NCBI GenBank assembly: GCA_036015235.1
Contig: CP107926.1
Coordinates: forward strand, 3,290,001-3,354,000
Reading direction: 5' to 3'
From: Streptomyces sp. NBC_00433
Lineage (GTDB): Bacteria > Actinomycetota > Actinomycetes > Streptomycetales > Streptomycetaceae
Length of the DNA stretch: 64,000 bases
Positions 24,626 through 33,044 of this stretch are shown piece after piece (position 1 is the stretch's first letter; each line of letters starts with the position of its first letter). Made by a program: the position numbers and the translations under genes. The notes under the pieces are model-generated. The model saw nothing but the letters and a program-made list of their open reading frames with translations, was not told where the DNA came from and ran no database searches.

Positions 24626-25876
24626 ATGCAGGTGGCCAGGACGACCAGGAGCCGGCTTCGCGCCGCCGTCGTGTGCGGGGCGCTGCTCGCCTCCGCCGCC
24701 CTCTCGCTGCCCGCCGCGCAGCGGGCCGCGGCGCGGCCGTACGAGCCGCCGATCCCGTCGCCCTCGGCCACCGCGCCCGCGCCGCAGGACCCGGACCCGA
24801 CCGGCCCGGCCGCCGCGGTGCCCGCGCCCACCGGGACCGCGGACCCGGCCTCGCTGCCCGACCTGCTGCACCAGCTCCAGACCCTCTACCAGCAGACGGA
24901 GACGGCCACCGAGTCGTACAACAAGGCGAAGGAGACCGCCGACCAGCAGCGCGTCAAGGCGCGGGCGCTGGACACGCGGCTCGCCGCGCAGCGGTCGCAG
25001 GTCGTCGCCGGGCGGGACCAGGTCGGGCTGATGGCCAGGCAGCTGTACCGCAGCGGCGGGGTGTCCCCGTATCTGTCGATGCTGGGCGGCGAGACGCCGC
25101 AGGACTTCTTCGGGAGTCTGCACATCGCCCAGCGTGCCGTCGGGCACCAGCAGGACGTCGTGGCCGGCCTGACCGCGGACGAGCAGCGGCTGGCCGCGCT
25201 GAACGCGCAGGCGCAGCGGGCACTGGACGCGGCCCAGGTCGCGCAGAACAGGCAGGCCGCGCAGAAGACGCAGGTCGAGACGCATCTGCGGCAGGTCGAG
25301 GCGCTGCTCGCCGGGCTCAGCGGGGTGCAGATAAGCGAGCTGCAGGCGCTGGAGAAGCAGGGCGCGGACAAGGCCCAGCAGGAATTCATGGACTCCAAGG
25401 CGCTCGGCCCCGACGCTGCCGAGCGCGCGCCCTCGGCGGCCGGCGACCGTGCCATCGGCTACGCCTTCGAGCAGCTCGGCAAGCCCTACGTGTGGGGCGC
25501 CGAGGGCCCCGGGTCCTTCGACTGCTCGGGCCTGACCTCGCAGGCCTGGTCGCACGCCGGAATCCCGATCCCGCGCACCGCGGAGGAGCAGTGGGCGCGG
25601 CTGCCGCACGTGCCGCTGTCGCTGCTGCGCCCCGGCGACCTGGTCGTCTACTTCCCCGGCGCGACCCACGTGGCCCTTTACATCGGCGACGGCCTGGTCG
25701 TCCAGGCCCCGCACACCGGCACGGTGGTGCAGGTCTCCCCGATCGCCGCCAACCCGATCCTCGGCGCGGTCCGCCCCGACCTGGGCGCCCAGCCGGTCGC
25801 GGACTACCAGCCGCGCCCGATCCCGCAGCAGAAAGACCAGCCGCAGACGGCCCGGCCACAGGCCGACCAGCCCTAG
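24626..25876 (+). CDS. secreted NlpC/P60 family peptidoglycan hydrolase
   Basis: A 416-residue exported cell-wall endopeptidase. Residues 1-37 form the signal peptide (QVARTTRSRLRAAVVCGALL onward, ending near AARP). A Pro-rich stretch follows, and about residues 75-265 form a coiled coil, seen in the QTLYQQTETATESYNKAKET and AAQRSQVVAGRDQ patterns. About residues 280-390 form the NlpC/P60 domain. Its catalytic Cys is in GSFDCSGLTSQAW, the His is in ATHVALYIGDG, and the third polar residue is probably the following His in QAPHTG. It cleaves D-Glu-to-diamino-acid stem peptide bonds. ATG at 24626 has GGAGG nine bases upstream. A cysteine-less Pro/Gln-rich tail ends the chain. Confidence 0.92.
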   Translation: MQVARTTRSRLRAAVVCGALLASAALSLPAAQRAAARPYEPPIPSPSATAPAPQDPDPTGPAAAVPAPTGTADPASLPDLLHQLQTLYQQTETATESYNKAKETADQQRVKARALDTRLAAQRSQVVAGRDQVGLMARQLYRSGGVSPYLSMLGGETPQDFFGSLHIAQRAVGHQQDVVAGLTADEQRLAALNAQAQRALDAAQVAQNRQAAQKTQVETHLRQVEALLAGLSGVQISELQALEKQGADKAQQEFMDSKALGPDAAERAPSAAGDRAIGYAFEQLGKPYVWGAEGPGSFDCSGLTSQAWSHAGIPIPRTAEEQWARLPHVPLSLLRPGDLVVYFPGATHVALYIGDGLVVQAPHTGTVVQVSPIAANPILGAVRPDLGAQPVADYQPRPIPQQKDQPQTARPQADQP

Positions 25877-25883
25877 ACCCCGC

Positions 25884-27182
25884 CTAGGGAGCGGTGGCCG
25901 CCAGATAGTCCGCTGCCGCTCCGGGCTCGTAGAACCAGGGGTCGAAGCCGGCCGGGGTGTCGAAGCCGTTGGCGATACGGTCGGCGACCGGCGGGCGGCT
26001 CTCGGCGGCGGCCAGCAGGGCGTGGACGTGGTCGGGCTGCGGGGACGCCAGCATCGCGTTGGTCCAGCGGGAGGAGGGGCCCGCCTCGGACCAGAAGCGG
26101 TCGAAGGCGGTCTCCATCCACGGGCGGTCGAAGGGCAGTTCGCCGTGCCCGGCGATGCTCGCCAGGTAGGCGGCCGCGCATTTGGCCGCGTTGTTGGACC
26201 CCTGGCCGGTGAGCGGGTCGTTGGCGACGACCACGTCCGCGACGCCCAGCACCAGCCCGCCGCCGGGGAGTTCGGCGACCGGTTCGCGTACGGTCGGGGT
26301 GAAGCCGCCGACGAGCGTGGCGTGGGGATCGGTCAACTCGACCGCGGACGCGCGCTCGTACTCCCACGGGGTGAAGCGGCGCATCAGGTCCAGCGTCAGG
26401 CGCAGGTGGTCCGCGGGGTCCTTGACGGACTCGAAGGCGTCGACCGGGCCGCCGGGGACGCCCTCCCAGAAGAGGATGTCGCAGGGGCCCGAGGTGGTCA
26501 GGGCCGGGATGACGATGAGTTCGCCGACGCCGGGGACCAGGTTGCAGCGGACCGCGTGGACGTCGGGGTGCTCGGGGCGCGGGCGGAGGCCGTGGACGTA
26601 GGCGACGGCCAGTGCGCGCCGCGGGGTGCCGTACGGCGAGCGGGCCGCGTCGGGGCGGAACATCGAGACGGTCTCGCCCTTGCCCGCCGCGACCAGGACC
26701 AGGTCGTAGGCGAGCGAGAAGTAGTCGAGGTCGGCGGCGGTCGCGGCGTGGACGACGACCTTGCCGCCGCGCTCGGCGAAGGTCTCCAGCCAGCCGGCCA
26801 TCTTCACCCGCTGGTCGACGGACTGCGCGGGGGCGTCCAGGCGGCCGAGCCAGTCGACGGCGCGGGCGGACCGGGGTCCGGCGGCGGAGCCGGGTCCGGC
26901 CGCGGACCCGGGTCCGGCGGCGGAGCCGGCCGCGGGGGCCGCGGCGACGGATATGCCGAGGCCGGTTATGCGCGGCGCGAGGTCCGTCCAGAAGTCCAGG
27001 CCGGCCGCCCGCTCGTGGGCCAGGGCGGCGCCGAACATGCACTGGGTGGAGGTGACCCGGCCGGTGCGTATCTCGTCGGCGGTGCGGTTGGACATCACGG
27101 TGACGTCGTAGTCGCGGGCCTGGAGGCCGAGGGCCAGTTGGAGGCCGGCCTGCCCGGCTCCGACGATGAGGATCTTGCGCAC
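25884..27182 (-). CDS. styrene/indole monooxygenase-like FAD flavoprotein
   Basis: A 432-residue flavoprotein with an N-terminal Rossmann motif (KILIVGAGQAGLQLALGL, residues 3-20) and the StyA-like TSTQCMFG segment. A later VADVVVANDPLTGQGSNNA holds the FAD-pyrophosphate region. Homologues epoxidise aryl alkenes or indole with FADH2 from a separate reductase, which is not encoded here. A low-complexity insert of GSAAGP units (about residues 105-130) replaces a loop. The GTG start at 27182 lies 51 bp downstream of CvnD, so it is probably the last gene of the conservon operon, where other conservons have a cytochrome P450. Confidence 0.85.
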   Translation of the reverse strand: MRKILIVGAGQAGLQLALGLQARDYDVTVMSNRTADEIRTGRVTSTQCMFGAALAHERAAGLDFWTDLAPRITGLGISVAAAPAAGSAAGPGSAAGPGSAAGPRSARAVDWLGRLDAPAQSVDQRVKMAGWLETFAERGGKVVVHAATAADLDYFSLAYDLVLVAAGKGETVSMFRPDAARSPYGTPRRALAVAYVHGLRPRPEHPDVHAVRCNLVPGVGELIVIPALTTSGPCDILFWEGVPGGPVDAFESVKDPADHLRLTLDLMRRFTPWEYERASAVELTDPHATLVGGFTPTVREPVAELPGGGLVLGVADVVVANDPLTGQGSNNAAKCAAAYLASIAGHGELPFDRPWMETAFDRFWSEAGPSSRWTNAMLASPQPDHVHALLAAAESRPPVADRIANGFDTPAGFDPWFYEPGAAADYLAATAP

Positions 27183-27233
27183 GGCGCCCCGCTTCGTTCG
27201 GCTCTGGTGATGTCGTCGGCCCAAGCGGCCGGG

Positions 27234-27842
27234 CTAGAAGGGCTGTTCGGCCAGCGCGTGGGTGACGAGCGAGAGCAGTGCCTCGACCACGGAGGACCGT
27301 TTCCGCGCGTCGATGATCTGCACCGGGATGTGCGAGGGCACCGCGAGCGCCTCGCGTACGTCCTCGCCGGTGTAGGCGGCGGTGCCCTCGAACTGGTTGA
27401 CCGCGACCGTGTAGGGCAGGCCGGTGCCCTCGAAGTAGTCGAGCGCGGGGAAGCAGTCGGCGAGCCTGCGCGTGTCGGCGAGCACGACCGCGCCTATGGC
27501 ACCGCGCACCAGGTCGTCCCACATGAACCAGAAGCGCTGCTGCCCCGGTGTGCCGAAGACATAGAGGACGAGGTCCTTCTCCAGGGTGATCCGGCCGAAG
27601 TCCATGGCCACCGTGGTGGTGACCTTGTCGGGGGTGGCGGCCAGGTCGTCGAGCGCCTCGCTGGCCTGGGTCATCACCGCCTCGGTGGTCAGCGGGGTGA
27701 TCTCGGACACCGCGCCCACGAAGGTGGTCTTGCCCACGCCGAAACCGCCGGCCACCACGATCTTCGTGGAGACCGGCGCGCGGCCGCGCTCGTTCTGCCA
27801 GTCCTGCAGGCCGTCCGGCCGGTCAGAGCCTGCGAAGTCCAC
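27234..27842 (-). CDS. cvnD: conservon GTP-binding protein CvnD
   Basis: A 202-residue small Ras/MglA-like GTPase. The P-loop GGFGVGKTT is near residue 32, switch residues lie around TPDKVTTTVAMDFG, and the G3 motif appears as VFGTPGQQRFWFMW. The nucleotide-base motif is weak, and AVNQFEG probably replaces NKxD. In characterised conservons, CvnD cycles GTP and GDP under control of CvnA-C at the membrane. GTG at 27842 overlaps the end of cvnC by 20 bp. It is followed by the flavin monooxygenase gene. Confidence 0.92.
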   Translation of the reverse strand: MDFAGSDRPDGLQDWQNERGRAPVSTKIVVAGGFGVGKTTFVGAVSEITPLTTEAVMTQASEALDDLAATPDKVTTTVAMDFGRITLEKDLVLYVFGTPGQQRFWFMWDDLVRGAIGAVVLADTRRLADCFPALDYFEGTGLPYTVAVNQFEGTAAYTGEDVREALAVPSHIPVQIIDARKRSSVVEALLSLVTHALAEQPF

Positions 27843-28239
27843 TGAGCACCCTTTCGAGCAGCGCGCGGTCGGGGCTGCCGGACCCGTGCCCGGTGCCGTA
27901 CACACGAATTCTTCCCTGGTCGGCGAGATCGCTGAGCAGCACCCGGACGACGCCGAGCGGCATCCTGAGCAGCGCGGAGATTTCGGCCACCGACCGCATT
28001 CTCCTGCACAACTCCACGATCGCCCGCCTCTCGGGCAGCACGCGTTCCGCCCAACCACCCCTGGCGGGGGCGTAAGGCTCCTCCGGGCCCTCCACAGTGG
28101 CCACGAAGGTCTCGACCAGCAGCACGTGGCCGACCCGCGTCCGGCCGCCGGTCAGCGAATACGGACGGACCCGGTCCGTCCTGCGGTCGGCACCTCGCTG
28201 CGGCGCTCCGCGCCTGGGCAGTGCGGACATGGACGACAT
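27823..28239 (-). CDS. cvnC: conservon protein CvnC (DUF742)
   Basis: A 138-residue DUF742 protein. Core phrases RPYSLTGGRTR, VEGPEEPYAP, EICRRM-like ELCRRMRSVAEISALLRMPLG and GVVRVLLSDLADQG are typical. The winged-helix-like fold is thought to bridge CvnB and CvnD. ATG at 28239 overlaps the cvnB stop (TGATG), so translation is coupled. An internal ATG at 28230 is an alternative start. Confidence 0.92.
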   Translation of the reverse strand: MSSMSALPRRGAPQRGADRRTDRVRPYSLTGGRTRVGHVLLVETFVATVEGPEEPYAPARGGWAERVLPERRAIVELCRRMRSVAEISALLRMPLGVVRVLLSDLADQGRIRVYGTGHGSGSPDRALLERVLSGLRRL

Positions 28240-28748
28240 CAGTCGGCTCTCCCGGTGGCCTGGCGCAACTCGCTGCGGAGCGCGGGGGTCAGTACATGTC
28301 CGGCGCGGCCCACGAACAGGGCCATGTGATACGCGATCACGCTCAGGTCGCAGTCGGCGGTCGCGTGCACGCCCAGCAGCGACCCGTCGCTGATCGACAT
28401 CACCACGAGCACTCCGTCCGCCATCGCCACGGTGGTCTGCCTGACCCGTCCGCCGTCCATCAGCCGGGCGGCGCCCACGGTGAGCGAGGCCAGGCCCGAC
28501 ACGACCGCGGCGAGATCCATCCTGCTCTGGCCGGCCAGACCCGGATGCGCGGGCGCCTCCGTCATATTCTGCCCGCTCTTGCCGTCGGAACCGTCGTCAG
28601 GTTCGGAACCGAGCAGCAGCAGGCCGTCGGAGGAGACTACGGCGACCGAGTGGACGCCGTGCACCTCCGCCACGAAATTGTGCAGCAACCACTGGAATCC
28701 GCGGGCCTCTTGGCTGAGCGCCCCGGGATGCGTGCCGACCGCGTTCAA
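28239..28748 (-). CDS. cvnB: conservon roadblock/LC7 protein CvnB
   Basis: A 169-residue protein with a roadblock/LC7 domain (FQWLLHNFVAEVHGVHSVAVVSSDGLLLL onward in broken view, then MADGVLVVMSISDGSLLGV). Roadblock proteins regulate small GTPases such as MglA, here presumably CvnD. A polar loop of about 20 residues (EPDDGSDGKSGQN) lies inside the domain. The reading frame points to a TTG start at 28748, overlapping the cvnA stop as TTGA. This is the second gene of the conservon. Confidence 0.9.
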   Translation of the reverse strand: MNAVGTHPGALSQEARGFQWLLHNFVAEVHGVHSVAVVSSDGLLLLGSEPDDGSDGKSGQNMTEAPAHPGLAGQSRMDLAAVVSGLASLTVGAARLMDGGRVRQTTVAMADGVLVVMSISDGSLLGVHATADCDLSVIAYHMALFVGRAGHVLTPALRSELRQATGRAD

Positions 28749-31279
28749 CGGGTCGCCTCCTCAACGTTTCCTGCCGGATCTGCCGGCTCCCGCGACCCTG
28801 CGGGCGCCTCGTCACGTTCGCGTACGGCCTCGGCCCGGCCCGCCCGCAGGCCGCGCTGCAAGCCTTCGAGCCTGCGCCGCAGTTCGGCCGCGTCCACGGG
28901 CGGCGCCGCGACGGGCGGCGCGGCCCGCCGGGTGCCCGCGGCCCCGCGCACCCGCTGCGGCAGCCCCTGCCCGGCGCTGCCGCCGGCGGGGCGGGCTATC
29001 GGGTAGGCGGCGGGGCCGGGTTCCGGGGAAGGCGCAAGTCTCGCGGCGGGCAGTGGCGCTGGTAGGAGAATGGCGCGGATGGGCGCGGGCACGAACGACG
29101 CGGGCGCGGGCACGAACGGCAGGGCCGGGGACGGTTCGGCCGGCGGGTCGGACGGCGGGGCCACGGGCAGGTCCGACGGCAGATCGGCGGGCAGGTCCGA
29201 CGCCGAGTCGGCGGGCGGCGCGAAGCCGTGGATCTCGTCGGGGCCCGTCGCCTGCGCCGGCAGGCGCACGGGTCCGGCCGCGGAATAGCGGCGCGGGTCG
29301 CCGCCGGTGAAGGCGGCCGGGTCGAGCGGGGTGACCGGCGGCTCGTCGGGCCCGACCGGGGGCACCAGCAGGCCGGGCAGCACCACCACGGCCTGGGTGC
29401 CGCCGTTGCCCAGCGGGTGCAGCCGCACCCGGACGCCGTGCCTGCGGGCCAGCCGCGAGGCCACGTAGAGGCCCATGCCGGCGACCGCGCCGGGCGGCGA
29501 CGGATCGGGGTCGGCGAGCAGCGCGTTCAGCTCGTCGATCCGCTCCGCCGGCACGCCGATACCGGAGTCCGCGACCGCGACGACCACCTCGCCGGTCTCC
29601 AGCAGCTGCCCCGACAGCAGGACTTCGGTGGTCGGCGCGGAGAAGCCGGTGGCATTGTCGAGGAGTTCGGCGAGCAGGTGCGCCACGTCGTCGGACGCCC
29701 GGCCGGCGACCCTGACGCCGGGCAGCACCTCGATGCGCACCCGCTCGTAGCGCTCGACCTCGGAGATCGCGCCGCGCACCACGTCGATCAGCGGGACCGG
29801 GCGGGCGGTGGCGCCGTGGCTGTGCTCGGTGCCGCCCAGCACCAGCAGATTCTCGCTGTTGCGGCGCATGCGGGTGGCGAGGTGGTCGAGCTGGAAGAGC
29901 GTCGCGAGCCGGTCGGGATCCTGCTCCTGCTCCTCCATGCCCTCGATCAGGGCCAGTTGCCGCTCGACCAGGCCCAAGGTGCGCAGGCTGAGGCTGACAT
30001 GGGTCATGTGGGCGGCATTGCGGGCCGCCGCCGCGCTCAACTCGCGGTCCAGCTGGGTGACATGGGCGACCAGCTCGTCGTGGGCGCGACGCAGGGCGTC
30101 CTTCTCGGCGACGGCCCCGGCCAGCGCGCCCCTGGTGCCCTGGGTGGCGCCGCGCTGCGCGGTCAGCTCGGTGCCCAGCTCGGCGGCGCGGGCCCGCAGT
30201 GCCTGCGCCTCGTGGGTCAGCGCGTTGGCGCGGCGGGCGACGGCTGCGTATTCGTCCTGGCCGATCACCTCGACGCCCTGGCCGCCCTGCGCGTCGGAGC
30301 GCGACCAGCGGTGCAGGGCCGCCAGCGGGCGGGTCAGGCTGCGGAAGAGGGCGACCAGCACCGCGACGAGCAGCAGCAGGCACAACGCGGCCAGTGCGCA
30401 CCGCAGTTCGAGGACGGTGACGGTGTGGTCGCGGTGGTGGGTGGCGGCCGCGGCCCGGTCGGCGGCGGCGGACGCCTCGACGCTGCGGAGCAGGCCGATG
30501 CGGGCGGTGAGCGCGGACCTGACCGCGGCGGCGCCCAGGGCGCGGTCGGTGCGGGTCAGTTCCGCCCCGTCGAGGAGCGCGGCGGTGTCCTGGTCGGCCT
30601 TGGCGACGTCGGCGCCGGTGACCGTCCTGGCGTAGCGGTCGCGCAGGTCGGCGGGCGCGGTGCCGCGGAAGTCGGCGAGCGCGGAGCGCTCCTGGAGCCT
30701 GGCCGCCTGCGCGGCGGCCACCAGCGCCGGCTGCGTCCCTCCCTGGGTCAGCGCGCCCACCAGCAGCCCGCGCTGCACCGAGGCGGCGCCCGCCAGCCGG
30801 GTGAGCGGGCCGGCGCCCGGCGCGTCCCCGGCACGCCCGAGCGCGTCGATCAGCGGCTGATACGCGGTCACGGCCGCCTGCACCCCGTCGCGGTCCGCGC
30901 GCGCGGCGAGCGCCGCCTTGCGGACGCCGGGCAGGGCGGCGAGCGCGGTACGCAGCTCGGCCGGCGGTCCCGCCGCGAGGACGTCCGCCAGCTGCCGGTC
31001 GGTCCGGGTGCCGTCGGCGGCGGGCAGCTTCGGCGCCTTGGCGCCCGCGGCGACCAGCGCGGCCACGTCGTCCCGCTCGTCGGCCAGGTCGTGCGCCAGG
31101 ACGGTGGTGCGGGTGTCCAGGGCCGCGGCGGCGGCCCGGTCCTGCGCCGCCGTCAGATCGCCTATGCCGAGTGCGACCCCGGGTGCGGCGGCGGCCACCA
31201 CCGCGGCCGCGCACACCAGGAGGGCGGCGAGCATGCGCTGTCCGACCCGACGCTCACGCGGTTGACGTCGTTCACGCAC
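28745..31279 (-). CDS. cvnA: conservon sensor kinase-like protein CvnA
   Basis: A membrane sensor of about 844 residues. The first transmembrane helix is MLAALLVCAAAVVAAAAPG. An extracellular helical sensor region resembling nitrate/nitrite-sensing domains follows (about residues 40-330), with a second helix in CALAALCLLLLVAVLVALF. A coiled-coil/HAMP-like linker and a HATPase domain follow (LLDNATGFSAPTTEVL as N-box, VADSGIGVP as G1, GMGLYVASRLARRHG as G2). It lacks a classical H-box and probably signals through CvnB-D. The C-terminal 200 residues are Pro/Ala-rich and disordered. GTG at 31279 is chosen; ATG at 31234 is possible. Confidence 0.88.
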   Translation of the reverse strand: MRERRQPRERRVGQRMLAALLVCAAAVVAAAAPGVALGIGDLTAAQDRAAAAALDTRTTVLAHDLADERDDVAALVAAGAKAPKLPAADGTRTDRQLADVLAAGPPAELRTALAALPGVRKAALAARADRDGVQAAVTAYQPLIDALGRAGDAPGAGPLTRLAGAASVQRGLLVGALTQGGTQPALVAAAQAARLQERSALADFRGTAPADLRDRYARTVTGADVAKADQDTAALLDGAELTRTDRALGAAAVRSALTARIGLLRSVEASAAADRAAAATHHRDHTVTVLELRCALAALCLLLLVAVLVALFRSLTRPLAALHRWSRSDAQGGQGVEVIGQDEYAAVARRANALTHEAQALRARAAELGTELTAQRGATQGTRGALAGAVAEKDALRRAHDELVAHVTQLDRELSAAAARNAAHMTHVSLSLRTLGLVERQLALIEGMEEQEQDPDRLATLFQLDHLATRMRRNSENLLVLGGTEHSHGATARPVPLIDVVRGAISEVERYERVRIEVLPGVRVAGRASDDVAHLLAELLDNATGFSAPTTEVLLSGQLLETGEVVVAVADSGIGVPAERIDELNALLADPDPSPPGAVAGMGLYVASRLARRHGVRVRLHPLGNGGTQAVVVLPGLLVPPVGPDEPPVTPLDPAAFTGGDPRRYSAAGPVRLPAQATGPDEIHGFAPPADSASDLPADLPSDLPVAPPSDPPAEPSPALPFVPAPASFVPAPIRAILLPAPLPAARLAPSPEPGPAAYPIARPAGGSAGQGLPQRVRGAAGTRRAAPPVAAPPVDAAELRRRLEGLQRGLRAGRAEAVRERDEAPAGSREPADPAGNVEEATR

Positions 31280-31570
31280 TTCTGGCTCGCAATCACGTAT
31301 CGCCGGCGGGGATTCCCGAGGAATATGCAGGGGCTGACACGACCCTTGCAGTCCCGCCAGGAAGGGGGCCATCCCTCCCTCCTCCGGACACTCGAACGAG
31401 TGAATCGCACTGGCGACACACCGGACAAGCCGAGTAGACCGGACAGGGGTTCGGCGGATCGGGGGCACACTGGCGCCGCCGCGCCGCGTTTGGCAGGATG
31501 CCCGCCCACAGCCGCGCCGACCGAGCGTCCGGTCGAACGGTTCGAACGGGGCCTGCCGCACACTGAGTCC

Positions 31571-32341
31571 ATGCGTATCGAGACGGCGACGGCGCCCGGG
31601 ATGCCGGGGGCGCCCAACGAGGACTTCGCGGCGGTGGCGCTGCCCGCCGGGGGACACGGCGGGTCACTGGTGCTGCTGGACGGCGTGACACCGCCGCCGG
31701 ACAACGGGGACTGCGTCCACTCGGTGCCTTGGTTCACCTCGCGGCTGGGCGGGGCGCTGCTCGAACTGTCCGTCTCGCGGCCGGACATCACCCTTGCCGA
31801 CTGCCTGTCGGCCGCGATCGCCGCGACGGCGGAGGCGCACCGGGGCACGTGTGACCTTTCTCACCCGCTGACCCCGCAGGCCACCGTCGTGGCGGTGCGC
31901 TGGGGTGCCGACGAGGTGGAGCACCTCGTGCTCTCCGACTCCGTGCTGCTCCTTGAGGGCGCGGGCGGGGCCGTGACCGCGGTCCTCGACGACCGCATCG
32001 ACCGGCTGCGGGCGGCGGGCACCCGGGTCGGCCCGCTGCGGAACCTGCCCGGCGGCTTCTTCACCGCCGCCGCCGATCCCACGGTGGCCTCGAAGGCGGT
32101 CACCGGCCGCACCCCGGTCGCGTCCCTTCGCGGTTTCGCGGCCCTCACGGACGGTGCCGCGCGGGGCGTCGAGGTCTTCGGCTCCGACGACTGGGCGTCG
32201 ACCTTCGCCTTCCTGCGCAAGGCCGGGCCCGAGGCCCTCCTCACCCGGGTGCGCGACCAGGAGCTGGCCGATCCGGCGGGGGCGGCGGTGCCGCGGGGCA
32301 AGCCGTTCGACGACGCGACCGCCGTCCTGGTGGAGCTCTAG
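31571..32341 (+). CDS. PP2C-like protein phosphatase family protein
   Basis: A 256-residue cytoplasmic protein with PP2C-type landmarks. GMPGAPNEDFAAV resembles the first metal-binding motif, LVLLDGVTPP the DG motif, AALTDGAARG a second acidic motif, and PFDDATAVLVEL the terminal DDxT motif. Such proteins dephosphorylate Ser/Thr, though divergent members may be inactive. ATG at 31571 lacks a strong ribosome binding site. It is divergent from the conservon across 291 bp in which no gene is seen. Confidence 0.75.
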   Translation: MRIETATAPGMPGAPNEDFAAVALPAGGHGGSLVLLDGVTPPPDNGDCVHSVPWFTSRLGGALLELSVSRPDITLADCLSAAIAATAEAHRGTCDLSHPLTPQATVVAVRWGADEVEHLVLSDSVLLLEGAGGAVTAVLDDRIDRLRAAGTRVGPLRNLPGGFFTAAADPTVASKAVTGRTPVASLRGFAALTDGAARGVEVFGSDDWASTFAFLRKAGPEALLTRVRDQELADPAGAAVPRGKPFDDATAVLVEL

Positions 32342-32382
32342 GGTCCCCACCGGGCCGGGTCACCCGGGTGGGTGACCGCCGG

Positions 32383-32856
32383 TCACAGGATTTCCGCCGT
32401 GGATTCGTTCAGGTTGTGCAGGAGCCGGGCGAGGTCCGCGAGGTCGGGGTGGGGCCAGGAGGAGAGCTGGCGGAGGTAGGCCGCGCGGCGGGCGTGGCGG
32501 ACGTGGTTGAAGCGGTTGCGGCCGTCGGGGGTGAGGCGGATCAGGAAGGCGCGGCCGTCCGCCGGATCGGGCTCCCGGGTGACCAGCCCGAGGACCTCAA
32601 GTGCCCGCAGCTGGCGGCTCATCGTCGCCTTGCCGACGCCGAAGTAGGACGCCAGGTCGGTGGCCCGCTCCGGCTCGACCTCCTGGAGCCGGACCAGGAG
32701 TCCGTACGCCGCGGGTTCCAGCTCCGGATGCACCGCTCGGGCCAGCTCGCCGGAGGCCGCCCGGGCGCGGCGGAAAAGCACCGTCAGCTCCCGCTCCAGC
32801 GCGTCCATCGACGGGTCAGCTCCTGCCGCATCTGCCGCATTGCGCGCGTCGGTCAC
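32383..32856 (-). CDS. MarR family transcriptional regulator
   Basis: A 157-residue winged-helix regulator. ATDLASYFGVGKATMSRQLRALEVLGLV forms the helix-turn-helix (residues about 65-95 in broken view), and REPDPADGRAFLIRLTPDG forms the wing. N- and C-terminal helices would dimerise. The start is GTG at 32856. An inverted repeat just upstream is a likely autoregulatory operator. The divergent GH25 lysozyme gene starts 188 bp away. Confidence 0.9.
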   Translation of the reverse strand: MTDARNAADAAGADPSMDALERELTVLFRRARAASGELARAVHPELEPAAYGLLVRLQEVEPERATDLASYFGVGKATMSRQLRALEVLGLVTREPDPADGRAFLIRLTPDGRNRFNHVRHARRAAYLRQLSSWPHPDLADLARLLHNLNESTAEIL

Positions 32857-32866
32857 AGCATTCCCG

Positions 32867-32887
32867 CTTTCAACGCCTGAAAGTTGT
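32867..32887. promoter_or_regulatory. probable MarR operator
   Basis: CTTTCA-N5-TGAAAG (32867-32883) is a perfect 6-bp inverted repeat. It is overlapped by CAAC-N8-GTTG (32871-32886). It lies 10-30 bp upstream of the MarR start codon, where an autoregulatory site is expected. Confidence 0.5.
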
Positions 32888-33044
32888 CTTCACACACGGT
32901 GGTATCCGCAGTACGCCAAGTATTTCGCAGGAGTAGACCAACGGCGGTTACAGGACCCTCTTTCCACGCGCGTAGCGTCCCACGTACCGTCCCCATGTCA
33001 TGACCATCCCAAGGTCATGCCGAGTCCCCCACCTGGAGGCACGC

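Noticed and set aside
29228..32341. Open frame of more than 1000 codons on the plus strand
   Set aside because: Most of it is the opposite strand of cvnA with Gly/Arg/Val-rich low-complexity translation. Only its last part, from ATG 31571, is a real gene (PP2C-like).
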